Positions 40,419 through 53,723 of a stretch of DNA of 64,000 nt are shown one piece after another. Below the pieces are notes generated by a model, which worked only from the letters and a program-made list of their open reading frames with translations, made no database searches and had not been told where the DNA came from. Origin of the DNA: Planomonospora parontospora (GTDB taxonomy: Bacteria > Actinomycetota > Actinomycetes > Streptosporangiales > Streptosporangiaceae). The stretch is from positions 1-64,000 of the forward strand of contig BMQD01000018.1 of assembly GCA_014647935.1 (NCBI GenBank), in the 5' to 3' direction. The translations under genes were made by a program, and so were the position numbers. Every line of letters begins with the position of its first letter. Within the stretch, counting starts at the first letter, position 1.

Positions 40419-42236
40419 ATGAGATCTGCACCATTACACCGCCTGGCCTGGATCATGAGCGTGCTCTGCGTCATGACCCTGCTGCCCGCGACACCGGCCG
40501 GCGCGGACAACCCGATCGTCCAGACGATCTACACGGCCGACCCCGCACCGCTCGTCCACAACGGCCGCGTCTACCTCTACACCGGTCACGACGAGGACGG
40601 CTCCACGTACTTCACGATGCGCGACTGGCGCGTCTACTCCTCGGCCGACATGGCCAACTGGACCGACCACGGCTCGCCCATGAGCCTGGCCACCTTCGCC
40701 TGGGCCGACGCCAACGCCTGGGCCGGCCACGTCACCCACCGCAACGGCAGGTTCTACTGGTACGTCCCGGTGCGGAACCGGGCGACCGGCGGCATGGCCA
40801 TCGGCGTCGCGGTCGGTGACAGCCCGACCGGGCCGTTCCGCGACGCGCTGAACCGCCCGCTGGTCGAGAACAACGAGATCGACCCCAACGTCCTCGTCGA
40901 CGACGACGGCCAGGCCTACCTGTACTGGGGCAACCCCCGCCTCGCGTACGTACGCCTGAACAGCGACATGGTCTCCTACTCCGGCGGGATCAACTACGTC
41001 CAGCTGACCGCTGCGGGGTTCGGCGCGCGCAGCGGCAACCCCGGCCGCCCCACGCTCTACGAGGAGGGGCCCTGGGTCTACAAGCGCAACGGCCTCTACT
41101 ACAACGTGTTCGCCGCGGAATGCTGCTCGGAGTTCATCGCCTACTCCACGGCCCCCAGCGCCACCGGGCCGTGGACCTACCGGGGGACGGTCATGCCCCG
41201 GCAGGGCGGCAGCTTCACCAACCACGCGGGGATCATCGACTACGCCGGGGGGTCGTACTTCTTTTACCACAACGGCGCGCTGCCGGGCGGTGGCGGTTAC
41301 ACCAGGTCGGTGGCCGTGGAGAAGTTCACCTACAACGCCGACGGCACCATCCCGACGATCAACATGACCACCGCCGGCCCGCCTCAGGTCGGCACCCTCG
41401 ACCCGTTCGTCCGGCAGGAGGCCGAGACCATCGCCTGGTCGTCCGGGGTGGAGACCGAGGCCTCCAGCGAGGGCGGCGTCAACGTCGGCTTCATCGAGAA
41501 CGGTGACCACATCAAGGTCAAGGGCGTCGCCTTCGGCAGCGGGGCCACCGCCTTCACCGCCCGCGCGGCCTCGGGCACCGCCGGCGGCCGGATCGAGCTG
41601 CGGCTCGGCGGCCCCACCGGCACTCTCGTGGGCACCTGCACCGTCAACGGCACCGGCGGCTGGCAGAACTGGACCACGGTCACCTGCCCGGTGTCCGGCG
41701 CGACCGGCACCCGTGACCTCTACCTGCGTTTCACGGGTGGCAGCGGCTACCTGCTCAACCTCGACTGGTGGCGCTTCACCGGCGGGGGCGACGGTGGCGG
41801 GAACCTCCTGGCCAACGGCACGATGGAGGACGGCACGACCGGCTGGACGAGCTCCGGCGGCACCCTCTCCTCCGCGACCGACGTGGCCCACGGAGGCAGC
41901 CGGTCCCTGCTCAACTCCGGCCGCACCTCCGCCTGGCAGGGCCCGCACCAGAACGTGACCGCCCGGCTCACCAACGGCAGGAGCTACACCACCGAGGTCT
42001 GGGTCCGCTCGCAGAGCGGCACTCCCAGTGCGAAGGCGACCCTGGCCCTCACCGCGAACGGCACCACGAGCTATCTCCAGCTCACCCCCGCGCAGACGGT
42101 CGGCACCGGCGGCTGGACCCGGCTCACCGGCACCGCGACCGTCTCGTGGACCGGGACGCTGACCAACGCCTCCTTCTACGTCGAGACGGCCGCGGGCACC
42201 GACGGCCTCTACGTCGACGACGCCTCCTTCCGCTGA
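40419..42236 (+). CDS. secreted GH43 arabinofuranosidase/xylosidase with CBM6 and CBM4/9-like modules
   Basis: Exported 605-residue enzyme. ATG 40419 follows AAAGGAACGCC and opens a signal peptide (HRLAWIMSVLCVMTLLPATPAGA). GH43 propeller about 30-325 with all three carboxylates: TADPAPLVHNGRVYLYTGHD (base Asp), EIDPNVLVDDDGQAYLYWG and YEEGPWVYKRNGLYYNVFAAE (acid Glu). CBM6 beta-sandwich about 335-460 (QEAETIAWSSGVETE ... YLLNLDWWRF), then a CBM4/9/22-like module to the end (NLLANGTMEDGTTGWTSSG ... LYVDDASFR). Unlike its neighbours it lacks CBM13. Acts on arabinoxylan or xylo-oligomers. Confidence 0.92.
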   Translation: MRSAPLHRLAWIMSVLCVMTLLPATPAGADNPIVQTIYTADPAPLVHNGRVYLYTGHDEDGSTYFTMRDWRVYSSADMANWTDHGSPMSLATFAWADANAWAGHVTHRNGRFYWYVPVRNRATGGMAIGVAVGDSPTGPFRDALNRPLVENNEIDPNVLVDDDGQAYLYWGNPRLAYVRLNSDMVSYSGGINYVQLTAAGFGARSGNPGRPTLYEEGPWVYKRNGLYYNVFAAECCSEFIAYSTAPSATGPWTYRGTVMPRQGGSFTNHAGIIDYAGGSYFFYHNGALPGGGGYTRSVAVEKFTYNADGTIPTINMTTAGPPQVGTLDPFVRQEAETIAWSSGVETEASSEGGVNVGFIENGDHIKVKGVAFGSGATAFTARAASGTAGGRIELRLGGPTGTLVGTCTVNGTGGWQNWTTVTCPVSGATGTRDLYLRFTGGSGYLLNLDWWRFTGGGDGGGNLLANGTMEDGTTGWTSSGGTLSSATDVAHGGSRSLLNSGRTSAWQGPHQNVTARLTNGRSYTTEVWVRSQSGTPSAKATLALTANGTTSYLQLTPAQTVGTGGWTRLTGTATVSWTGTLTNASFYVETAAGTDGLYVDDASFR

Positions 42237-42354
42237 CGGGAGCCGCGCCGTGGCCGGGCACCGATCACCGCTGACCGCGGCCGCGACCGCGGCCCCCGCC
42301 GTCCTGTCCGCCCCGGACCGGCCCCCGCCGGAGACCCGGCCTCCGACCCGCTGA

Positions 42355-43984
<1,630 letters not shown>

Positions 43985-43986
<2 letters not shown>

Positions 43987-44039
43987 CGCACCTGCGGTCC
44001 GGGCGGTTCCCAGGGAGACCGCCCGGACCGCAGGGTGCG

Positions 44040-44041
<2 letters not shown>
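43985..44041. terminator. long hairpin overlapping both convergent stop codons
   Basis: Left arm 43985-44007, loop TCCCAGGGAG (44008-44017), right arm 44018-44041; 23 pairs with a single bulged base. It overlaps the stop of the GH27 gene (43984-43986) and that of the esterase (44040-44042). Confidence 0.85.
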
Positions 44042-46960
<2,919 letters not shown>

Positions 46961-47056
46961 TCATGACCGGCGGCCCTCGCCGATCACCACATCGGGCAGG
47001 GCCGACCGCCTCGGAGATCAGTGTGGAAACGTAACCGAAACATGTCAACACCTCAG

Positions 47057-47067
47057 CGAAAATTTCG
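47057..47067. promoter_or_regulatory. xylanase-type palindrome CGAAA-A-TTTCG
   Basis: Perfect palindrome 190 bp upstream of the GH10 xylanase start. It matches the CGAAA-N-TTTCG element reported in Streptomyces xylanase promoters. Confidence 0.7.
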
Positions 47068-47167
47068 GAGCGATCAGTCTGGGGGTTGAGGTTCGGATGC
47101 CGGTGTTATGGAGCAGCTTGAGGCCCCAACGGGAGTGATCGGGCAGAAAATTACCGGTGTCTGGCCG

Positions 47168-47178
47168 TGAAAGTTTCA
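47168..47178. promoter_or_regulatory. xylanase-type palindrome TGAAA-G-TTTCA
   Basis: Second copy, 111 bp from the CGAAAATTTCG site, with the same outer T/A as the copy at 36233. Confidence 0.6.
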
Positions 47179-47349
47179 GGCCGGATCCGCAAGTTGCGGC
47201 CACGGAGGCCGACTGTGAGTGGAGCGGCACCCGCCCGGCGCGGCCGGCGCCCGGGGCCGTACCTCTTGACGACATCCGGGTCGGCTGTATTTACTCGCCG
47301 CCATCACCACCAAGGACGCGGGGTGTCGAAGGAGGGTCGTACCGCCGGA

Positions 47350-47363
47350 TGATAGCGCTAACA
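47350..47363. promoter_or_regulatory. LacI-type operator TGATAGCGCTAACA
   Basis: One mismatch from the perfect palindrome at 36421. It is 483 bp upstream of the xylanase and 235 bp upstream of the ABC ATPase, so it could act on either side or through looping. Confidence 0.6.
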
Positions 47364-47597
47364 TGGCTCCCCGCCCATGGGACGCGCAAGGTCGTCGAGC
47401 CTGGGTGACACCACGCGCCCGGGTCGCTCCGTGTCCGCCGCTCCGCCTCCGCACGGGGGCGGGCCGGCCGGGCGGACCGAAAGGGGTGCCGCGGAAAAGG
47501 GTCGGCCCCGCGCCGAGGCCGGGGTGTGGATATCCGAACCCCGGATTCGGGTGTCACCACGATCGTCCGGGACGGCGGCCGTGCCGAGAATCGAGGC

Positions 47598-48374
47598 ATG
47601 TCACTCTTCGGAAACGAGCAGGTGTACGGTGTCCGGCCGGAAGGCGGTGGCGCCGGCCGGGAGATCCGGGTGCGGGGACTGCGCCGCGAGTTCAAACGCG
47701 GCGGCGGCCGGGTGCACGCGCTCCAGGGGGTGGACGTCACCTTCGCCCCCGGCTCGTTCACCGCGGTCATGGGCCCGTCGGGATCCGGCAAGACCACCCT
47801 GCTGCAGTGCGTGGCCGGTATGGACCGCCCCACCCGGGGCGCCGTCCACTGGGGCCCGACCGAGATCACCAGGTTGCGGGAGCACAAGCTCGCCCGGCTG
47901 CGGCGCTCGACGGTCGGCTTCGTCTTCCAGGCCTACAACCTGATGCCGGCCATGACGGTCGCCGAGAACGTCGTGCTGCCCACCCGCCTGATGGGCGGCC
48001 GGGTCGACCGGGCGCGGGTCGGCAGGGTGCTCACCCAGGTCGGCCTGGGCGGCTGCGAGAAGGAGCGGCCGGGCAGGCTCTCCGGCGGGCAGCAGCAGCG
48101 GGTGGCGATCGCCCGGGCGCTGTACAACCAGCCGGAGATCCTCTTCGCCGACGAGCCGACGGGCGCCCTCGACCGCAACACCGGCAGGGAGATCCTCCGG
48201 CTGCTGCGCGAGGGGGTGGAGGAGCACGGGCGGACCTGCGTCATGGTCACCCACGACCCGCTGGCCGCCAGTTTCGCCGACCGGGTGCTGATGATGACCG
48301 ACGGCGAGCTGGTGGAGGACCTGACCCGGCCGTCGGCCGCGGTCATCGCGGAGAAACTGGGCGGACTCTCATGA
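47598..48374 (+). CDS. MacB/LolD-type ABC ATPase
   Basis: ATPase of 258 residues pairing with the FtsX-like permease. Walker A GPSGSGKTTLL (about 55-65), Q-loop VGFVFQAYNLMPAMTV, signature RLSGGQQQRVAIARALYN, Walker B ILFADEPTGALDRNTG and H-loop VTHDP are all intact. The ATPase type matches MacB/BceA-like transporters that act mechanically on envelope substrates or peptides rather than as channels. ATG 48371 of the permease overlaps its stop. Confidence 0.92.
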   Translation: MSLFGNEQVYGVRPEGGGAGREIRVRGLRREFKRGGGRVHALQGVDVTFAPGSFTAVMGPSGSGKTTLLQCVAGMDRPTRGAVHWGPTEITRLREHKLARLRRSTVGFVFQAYNLMPAMTVAENVVLPTRLMGGRVDRARVGRVLTQVGLGGCEKERPGRLSGGQQQRVAIARALYNQPEILFADEPTGALDRNTGREILRLLREGVEEHGRTCVMVTHDPLAASFADRVLMMTDGELVEDLTRPSAAVIAEKLGGLS

Positions 48375-49711
48375 TCAAGATGGCCTGGGGTGCTCTGCGC
48401 ACCCGTCCCGCCTCCTTCGCCGGACTCGCGACGGCGCTGTTCCTGGCGGTGTCCGTGATCACCATGTTCGGGTCGATGGTCGCCGCGGCGACCACGACCG
48501 AGGGCGGTTCCGACCTCGCGTTGATCGGCGGTGCGTTCGGCGAGATCGCGATGATCATGGCGATGTTCGTCGCGGTCACCACGCTCGGCTTCGCGATCCG
48601 CGGGCAGTACCGCGACCTGGCGCTGCTGCGCACGGTGGCGGCCACGCCGCGGCAGGTGCGCCGGCTCGTCCGTTTCCAGGTCGCCGGCCTGATCCTGCTG
48701 GTCTCGCCGCCCGCCTGGGCGGCCGGCGCGGTCGCCGCGCGGAGCTTCCTGTCCGCCCTGGTGGACCGCGGCCTGGCACCGGCCGGCGCCATCGTGCCCG
48801 GCAACCCGCTGCCCCCGCTCATCGCCACGCTGGCCACGGTCCTCGTCGGTCTGCTCGCGGCGGTCTTCGCCACCTGGCGGATCTCGCGCGGCACACCGAG
48901 CGCGGCGATGGCCGGGACGTCGGCCGAGACGGGCCGGATCGGCTGGTTCCGGACGCTGCTCGGGCTCATCGTCGTCGGCGGGGTGGGGGTGCTGTGCGGT
49001 TTCCTGGTCGGCCAGGAGCCGGACGAGGCCGCCCAGGCCGCCCTGCTCGGAGCACTGGCGTCGATGGTCGCGCTGGCCCTGCTCGGGCCGCTGCCGGCCC
49101 GGATCGTCGTCACGCTGCTCGGTCTGCCGCTGCGCCTGCTGCGCGGCGGTGAGTCGGGCGGCTGGCTGGCCGCGGTCAACACGCGCGGCCACGCCCACCG
49201 GCTGTCCTCCGCGGTCGTGCCGATCGCACTGCTGGTCGGCCTGTCGACCACGTTCATGGTGATCACCGACACGATGCGCCACCACATGGCCGGCGTGCTG
49301 CCGGACGCGGTGTCGGACGACGACGTCTGGCTGCGCGGCGTGGAGGTGGCGATGCTCGCCCTGTTCGGGACGGTGGCGACGCTCAACACGCTGATCTCGC
49401 TCACCACGGCCCGCAAGCGGGAGTACGCGCTGCTCACCCTGATCGGCGCGACGAAGCGGCAGCTCGTCCGGATGCTCGCGGCCGAGTCGGTGCTGACCGC
49501 GCTGACCGGCGTCGTGCTCGGTGTCGCCATCGCCGCCCCGGTCAGCATCGCGTTCGCACTGTCACTGACCGACGACCCGGTACCGTACGTCTCCATGGGC
49601 GACTACGCACCGATCCTCATCGGCGCGGTGCTCCTCGCGGTGACCGCGGAGATGGTCGCCGGTCTGCGGACCATCGCACTCGACCCGGCCACCACGGTGA
49701 CGGCGCCGTGA
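48371..49711 (+). CDS. FtsX/MacB-like ABC permease
   Basis: Permease of 446 residues with two FtsX-like halves: helix 1 (LATALFLAVSVITMFGS), three helices at about 55-175, then a second unit of four helices from about 195 to the end. The characteristic coupling segments YRDLALLRTVAATPRQVRRLV and KREYALLTLIGATKRQLVRML are repeated, one per half. Extracytoplasmic loops are short. It is followed with a 4-bp overlap by a sensor kinase, so ATPase, permease and kinase form one operon, as in Bce-like peptide-sensing modules. Confidence 0.9.
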   Translation: MIKMAWGALRTRPASFAGLATALFLAVSVITMFGSMVAAATTTEGGSDLALIGGAFGEIAMIMAMFVAVTTLGFAIRGQYRDLALLRTVAATPRQVRRLVRFQVAGLILLVSPPAWAAGAVAARSFLSALVDRGLAPAGAIVPGNPLPPLIATLATVLVGLLAAVFATWRISRGTPSAAMAGTSAETGRIGWFRTLLGLIVVGGVGVLCGFLVGQEPDEAAQAALLGALASMVALALLGPLPARIVVTLLGLPLRLLRGGESGGWLAAVNTRGHAHRLSSAVVPIALLVGLSTTFMVITDTMRHHMAGVLPDAVSDDDVWLRGVEVAMLALFGTVATLNTLISLTTARKREYALLTLIGATKRQLVRMLAAESVLTALTGVVLGVAIAAPVSIAFALSLTDDPVPYVSMGDYAPILIGAVLLAVTAEMVAGLRTIALDPATTVTAP

Positions 49712-51006
49712 CCGGCGGGGCCGGCACGCCGACGCCCGCCGGGACCGCGGCCCCGGCGGACGGTCTCCCCGTCCCGCGGTCCCGGACGGCGCGGTCCCGG
49801 GTGGCGCGGTCGTGGCCGCGGCTGCGCGCAGGCGAGGTCGCGTTCGCCCTCGCGGGTTTTCCGGTCGCACTGCTCGGCCTGGCCGCCGTACTGCTGGGCA
49901 CGTACGCCGGAGCCCTGCTCGCCCTGACCGTCGTCGGGCTTCCCGTCATCGCCGGCGAACTGCGGGCCGCCCGGCTCACCGGGCGGTTGCACCGAGGACT
50001 GCTGCGCTCGCTGCTGGACGTCCGGATCGAGGCGCCGGCCGGCATCGCGGCGTCACCGACCGCGGTCGCCTGGGTCCGGGCCGGTCTCGCCGATCCGGCC
50101 GGCTGGCGCACCGTGGGCTACCTGTTCGTCCGCTTCCCGCTCGCGGTGCTCGGCCTGCTGGCCGCGGCGGGCCTGCCGGCCCTGGGCGGCCTGATGATCG
50201 GGATGAGCGTCTGGCTGCTGACGACCCAGCCCGTGGGCCGGCCGCCGGCGTGGCTGACCGGCCTGGCCGTCCCGGCCGGGCTCCTGGTCCTGCTGGCGGT
50301 GCCCTGGGCGGTACGGGGCACCACCCTGCTGAACGTGTGGGCGGCGCGGCAGCTGCTCGGGCCCAGCCGCGCCCAGCGGGAGCTGACCGATCTGCGCCGG
50401 GCGCGCAGCACCGCCATCGCCGAGCACACCCGCAGCCTGCGCCGGATCGAACAGGATCTGCACGACGGCACCCAGGCCCAGCTGGTGGCGATCGCGATCA
50501 CGCTGGCCCTGGTCGCCGACTCGGTGGACCCGCAGGACGAGCGGGTGCGGAAGCTCGTCGGCCGCGCCCGCGAGCAGACCGACCACACCATCGCCGAGTT
50601 GCGCCGACTGGTCCACGGCATCGATCCCACCGCCCTGCAGGACGGCCTGCCCGCGGCCCTCCGGGCCCTCGGCGAGGACGCGGCACTGCCGGTCGAACTC
50701 TCCCTGCGGATGCCCGAACGGGCGCAGCCCGGGATCGAGCGCGTGGCCTACTTCTGCGTCGTCGAGCTGCTCACCAACGTGGTCAAGCACAGCGGGGCGA
50801 GTGAGGTACGGCTCGACGCGTCGGCCGAGGGCGGCCTGCTGCGGATCGCGGTGACCGACGACGGCCGGGGCGGCGCGGAGATGGGCACCGGTACGGGTCT
50901 GGCCGGGCTGCGGGAACGGCTCGCCTCGGTCGACGGCACGCTGACCGTCGACAGCCCGCCCGGCGGTCCCACCCGGGTCGAGATCAGGTTGCCGACGAGC
51001 CTCTGA
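49708..51006 (+). CDS. sensor histidine kinase with putative sensor domain
   Basis: Kinase of 432 residues. After a Pro/Ala/Thr-rich 40-residue head comes the membrane sensor (about 45-215) with four helices in two pairs. Phospho-acceptor LRRIEQDLHDGTQAQLVA, N-box ELLTNVVKHSGA, G-box VTDDGRGG and GTGLAGLRERL. GTG 49708 overlaps the permease stop. The apparent partner regulator (51120) is on the opposite strand, converging on this gene. Confidence 0.9.
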   Translation: MTGGAGTPTPAGTAAPADGLPVPRSRTARSRVARSWPRLRAGEVAFALAGFPVALLGLAAVLLGTYAGALLALTVVGLPVIAGELRAARLTGRLHRGLLRSLLDVRIEAPAGIAASPTAVAWVRAGLADPAGWRTVGYLFVRFPLAVLGLLAAAGLPALGGLMIGMSVWLLTTQPVGRPPAWLTGLAVPAGLLVLLAVPWAVRGTTLLNVWAARQLLGPSRAQRELTDLRRARSTAIAEHTRSLRRIEQDLHDGTQAQLVAIAITLALVADSVDPQDERVRKLVGRAREQTDHTIAELRRLVHGIDPTALQDGLPAALRALGEDAALPVELSLRMPERAQPGIERVAYFCVVELLTNVVKHSGASEVRLDASAEGGLLRIAVTDDGRGGAEMGTGTGLAGLRERLASVDGTLTVDSPPGGPTRVEIRLPTSL

Positions 51007-51119
51007 GCCGGGCTCCGGCGCTCATCCGGGCCGGGACCAGGCCGGTGGCGAGCATCCGAGCCGTGCTCAGGCATCCATCCAGGCGGAAGTGAGGTCGCCG
51101 GCGGGCGGCTGAGCCGGGC

Positions 51120-51791
51120 TCAGGCACCCACCTCGGTCAGATAGGTGACGACGGCCTTGACCCGGCGGTTGTCGGTGTCGGTCGACGGCAGCTCGAACTT
51201 GCCGAAGATCGCTGCGGCGTGCTTCTCCACCGCCCGCTCGGTGACCACCAGTCGCGCCGCGATCGACCTGTTCGAGTAGCCCTGCGCCATCAGCTCGAGC
51301 ACCTGCCGCTCCCGGCCGGTGAGCCGGTCCAGGCGCCGGCGGCCGCCGCGCATCATCTTGTCGACGATCTCCGGGTCGAGCGCGGTGCCTCCGGTGGCGA
51401 CGCGGTGCAGCGCGTCGACGAACTGCGAGACGGCCGCCACCCGCTCCTTGAGCAGGTATCCGGCGCCGTGCGCGCCGGTCGCCAGCAGCCTGGTGGCCCA
51501 CGCCGGCTCGGCGTGCTGGGAGAAGACCAGCACACCGAGATCCGGATGATCGGCACGCAGTCTTTCGGCGGCCCGGATGCCCTCGTCGGTGAAGGAGGGC
51601 GGCATGCGGATGTCCACGATCACCACGTCCGGCCGATGGGCGCGCACCGCGTCGTGGAGGCCCTCCGGGGTGCCGGTCGTGGCGACGACCTCGCAGCCGC
51701 GCCCGGTCAGCAGCTCCACCATGCCGTCGCGCAGGATGACGTGGTCTTCGGCGATGACCACTCGCAAGGGCCGGTTCTCCTCCACGAGCAC
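51120..51791 (-). CDS. NarL/LuxR-family response regulator
   Basis: Response regulator of 223 residues from GTG 51791 (a second GTG two codons on is also possible). Receiver LRVVIAEDHVILRDG, phospho-acceptor D60 in VVIVDIRMPPSFTDEG, Lys in GYLLKERV, Lux[29 protein letters not shown]. The MPPSFTDEG signature matches regulators that usually pair with DLHDGTQAQ-type kinases such as the convergent gene at 49708. The tail-to-tail arrangement is atypical because such pairs are usually overlapping and codirectional. Confidence 0.9.
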   Translation of the reverse strand: MLVEENRPLRVVIAEDHVILRDGMVELLTGRGCEVVATTGTPEGLHDAVRAHRPDVVIVDIRMPPSFTDEGIRAAERLRADHPDLGVLVFSQHAEPAWATRLLATGAHGAGYLLKERVAAVSQFVDALHRVATGGTALDPEIVDKMMRGGRRRLDRLTGRERQVLELMAQGYSNRSIAARLVVTERAVEKHAAAIFGKFELPSTDTDNRRVKAVVTYLTEVGA

Positions 51792-51864
51792 ATGATGGCA
51801 CGCGGCGAATACGCGAGGAACCCGGCGAGGCCCGCACCCGCGCGGAGCGGGTGGGGCGGGGGCA

Positions 51865-51922
51865 TTCCACAGCACGCGCGCATACTGTAGATTATGTATG
51901 AAAAGTATGAAAAGTGTGAACG
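51865..51922 (+). promoter_or_regulatory. promoter and 9-bp repeats before abrB-like gene
   Basis: TTCCAC (51865-51870), 17 bp, TAGATT (51888-51893) form a plausible promoter. GTATGAAAA is repeated exactly at 51896 and 51905, with a third degenerate unit GTGTGAACG at 51914. CATAC-N10-GTATG (51881-51900) is an inverted repeat. Likely operator for the AbrB-type protein. Confidence 0.55.
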
Positions 51923-51940
51923 AGCTAGTACGGAGTCGGA

Positions 51941-52168
51941 TTGACGCCACCACCACCAGGGAAGCTCGCCGGGACGGCGAAAGTCGGAGACCGCGGCCAG
52001 ATCGTCATCCCGAAGGACATGCGGGACATGTTCGGGATTGTTCCCGGAGACACGCTGCTGCTGCTGGCGGACGTGGAACGCGGGATCGCGGTGCTGCGCA
52101 ACGACGACTTCGTCCACCTCGCCGAGACCGTGCTCGACGCCCGCAAGGACAGGAGGGACGATGAGTGA
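51941..52168 (+). CDS. AbrB/SpoVT/MazE-type DNA-binding protein
   Basis: 75-residue swapped-hairpin protein: KVGDRGQIVIPKDMRDMFGIVPGDTLLLLADVERGIAVLRND is a textbook AbrB fold; a short charged tail RKDRRDDE follows. TTG 51941 follows CGGAGTCGGA. AbrB proteins bind AT-rich promoter repeats as dimers or tetramers, or act as antitoxins. The next gene overlaps by 8 bp but is a membrane protein, not a recognisable PIN or MazF toxin, so a classical toxin-antitoxin role is not supported. Confidence 0.88.
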   Translation: MTPPPPGKLAGTAKVGDRGQIVIPKDMRDMFGIVPGDTLLLLADVERGIAVLRNDDFVHLAETVLDARKDRRDDE

Positions 52169-52631
52169 GGACGCCGTACCGACCGCGGTGGAGGATCCTC
52201 GGCGAGGCCGTGCACCATGGCATCTGTGGGTCGTCGGATTGTTCATGCTCGCGCTCTACATCGGCGGCGCGCGGGACTACGCGCTCACACTCACGCTGAA
52301 CCCGGGCTACTTGGCCGCTCAGGGCTACGCGGAGCCTCAGATCGGCTACTTCGCCGACTATCCGTTCGGTCTCGGCGTCCTCTGGACCCTCAACATCGCC
52401 GGAGGTCTCGCCTCGGCGGCGGCTTCGCTCCTGCGCTCCCGCCGGGCGGTGCCGCTGGCTCTGACGACCGCGCTGGCCCAGCTGGTGCTGCTGATCCTCA
52501 CGTTCGCCTTCCGGGACCGGTGGGACATCCTTGGACCGTCGATGAGCCTGTTCGACATCGGGGTAGGCGTCTTGTCCCTCGCGTTCTGGTGGTATTGCCG
52601 CGTGATGCTGAACCGAACCGTTCTGCGGTGA
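52161..52631 (+). CDS. small four-helix membrane protein, partner of AbrB-like gene
   Basis: Unrecognised 156-residue membrane protein. AGGAGGG precedes ATG 52161, and the start overlaps the AbrB-like gene. Helices near residues 20-38, 70-88, 95-115 and 125-147. A conserved-looking extracytoplasmic loop reads GYAEPQIGYFADYPFGLGVLW. No transport or catalytic motif. The tight overlap implies common regulation by the AbrB-type protein. Confidence 0.75.
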   Translation: MSEDAVPTAVEDPRRGRAPWHLWVVGLFMLALYIGGARDYALTLTLNPGYLAAQGYAEPQIGYFADYPFGLGVLWTLNIAGGLASAAASLLRSRRAVPLALTTALAQLVLLILTFAFRDRWDILGPSMSLFDIGVGVLSLAFWWYCRVMLNRTVLR

Positions 52632-52637
52632 CGGGGC

Positions 52638-52692
52638 GGAGGGCGCGGTCCTGAGCCTCCGGCTTCGTCGGAGGCTCAGGACCGCGCCCTCC
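52638..52692. terminator. perfect 24-bp hairpin between convergent genes
   Basis: Arms 52638-52661 and 52669-52692 are fully complementary, loop GCTTCGT. It lies 7 bp after one stop codon and 20 bp from the other. Strong bidirectional terminator. Confidence 0.9.
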
Positions 52693-52711
52693 CGGCACCG
52701 GTCGGGGTTCG

Positions 52712-53515
52712 TCATCCTCGCGGGCCGAAGCCCGTCATGAGGACGTGGACGGCGATGAGGACGACGGTCCAGATCACGGCGCGCCGGGTCGGTGCGGGGC
52801 CGTTGCGCAGCAGCGAGACGCCCAGGGGGATGAAGGCCAGGCACAGGCCGCCCACGGCGATGAAGGACTGCGGCTCGGTGCCCTTGAGGGGGCCCAGGGC
52901 CAGCGCCGACATCAGTCCCAGGGCGACGGAGCGGCCCAGGCCCAGGGCGCCGGAGCGGTAGGCGCCGATGGCCAGCACGATCCAGCCGAAGAAGGCCGGT
53001 CCGGACATGGTCTTGAACGGGTGCCACAGGGTCTCGCGCCAGGCGTCGTAGTAGCCGGTGACGCCCTCCAGCATGGTGGACAGGCCCAGGACGTCGGTCA
53101 GGTGGAAGGACATATGGTCGATGCCGAACTGGAAGGTCCGGGTGAACAGGCCGATCATCACCAGGCAGCCGCCCCACATGCCCCACAGCGGGTTGGTGAC
53201 GGAGATCCGCTGGGCCAGCGTCATGACCGCCGGCCACAGCAGCACGAATCCGAGGGCGAAGCAGGTGTAGGCGGCGGTGATGAGAGTGGGGTGCTGGCTG
53301 TAGGCGCGCAGCTGGTAGGGGACGAAGTAGTAGAACTCCGAGCGCAGCAGGGTCCCGGCCAGGATCAGGGTGGGGCCGGCGATCAGCGAGATGCCGCTGA
53401 TCCATCGGCCGGGAAACGCCGGCCGGCGGTCCAGGTCGGCGGCGGAGTTGGCGGCCCTGCGGTCCGCGCCGGCCTGTCGCCATCCGGTGATGCGCCCGCG
53501 AAGATCGGTGGTCAT
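52712..53515 (-). CDS. unrecognised polytopic membrane protein
   Basis: 267-residue membrane protein from ATG 53515, with GGGACGG as a weak ribosome site. About seven helices. Aromatic and His-rich loops read RSEFYYFVPYQLRAYSQHPTL, TRTFQFGIDHMSFHLTDV and GYYDAWRETLWHPFKTMSGPAFFGW. These look conserved and could bind a cofactor or lipid, but I cannot name the family. Codirectional with, and 208 bp downstream of, the SARP-type regulator, which might control it. Confidence 0.7.
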   Translation of the reverse strand: MTTDLRGRITGWRQAGADRRAANSAADLDRRPAFPGRWISGISLIAGPTLILAGTLLRSEFYYFVPYQLRAYSQHPTLITAAYTCFALGFVLLWPAVMTLAQRISVTNPLWGMWGGCLVMIGLFTRTFQFGIDHMSFHLTDVLGLSTMLEGVTGYYDAWRETLWHPFKTMSGPAFFGWIVLAIGAYRSGALGLGRSVALGLMSALALGPLKGTEPQSFIAVGGLCLAFIPLGVSLLRNGPAPTRRAVIWTVVLIAVHVLMTGFGPRG

Positions 53516-53723
53516 GGGGTGCCGTCCCTTTTTCTCGTCCGTGTCGGTGCGCCCTGCCCGGTGCGGCGGGGCACATGAGAATGGTGCGGTTCGGGACGGG
53601 GTTCGCGCGTCTGGCCGGGGTCGCATATCGACGGGCGGGCCCGGGCGGGTGGTGCGACCCCGGACAGAGGCGTATATCCGACCGTGGTCAGATGCCGTAC
53701 GGCCTGCCGGGCGGTAACGTCGC

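Noticed and set aside
51941-52631. MazEF/VapBC-type toxin-antitoxin pair
   Set aside because: The AbrB-fold protein fits an antitoxin but the second gene is a four-helix membrane protein with no PIN or MazF motif.
52638-52692. Insertion-sequence terminal repeat
   Set aside because: Arms are adjacent with a 7-nt loop between convergent genes and there is no transposase; a terminator explains it.
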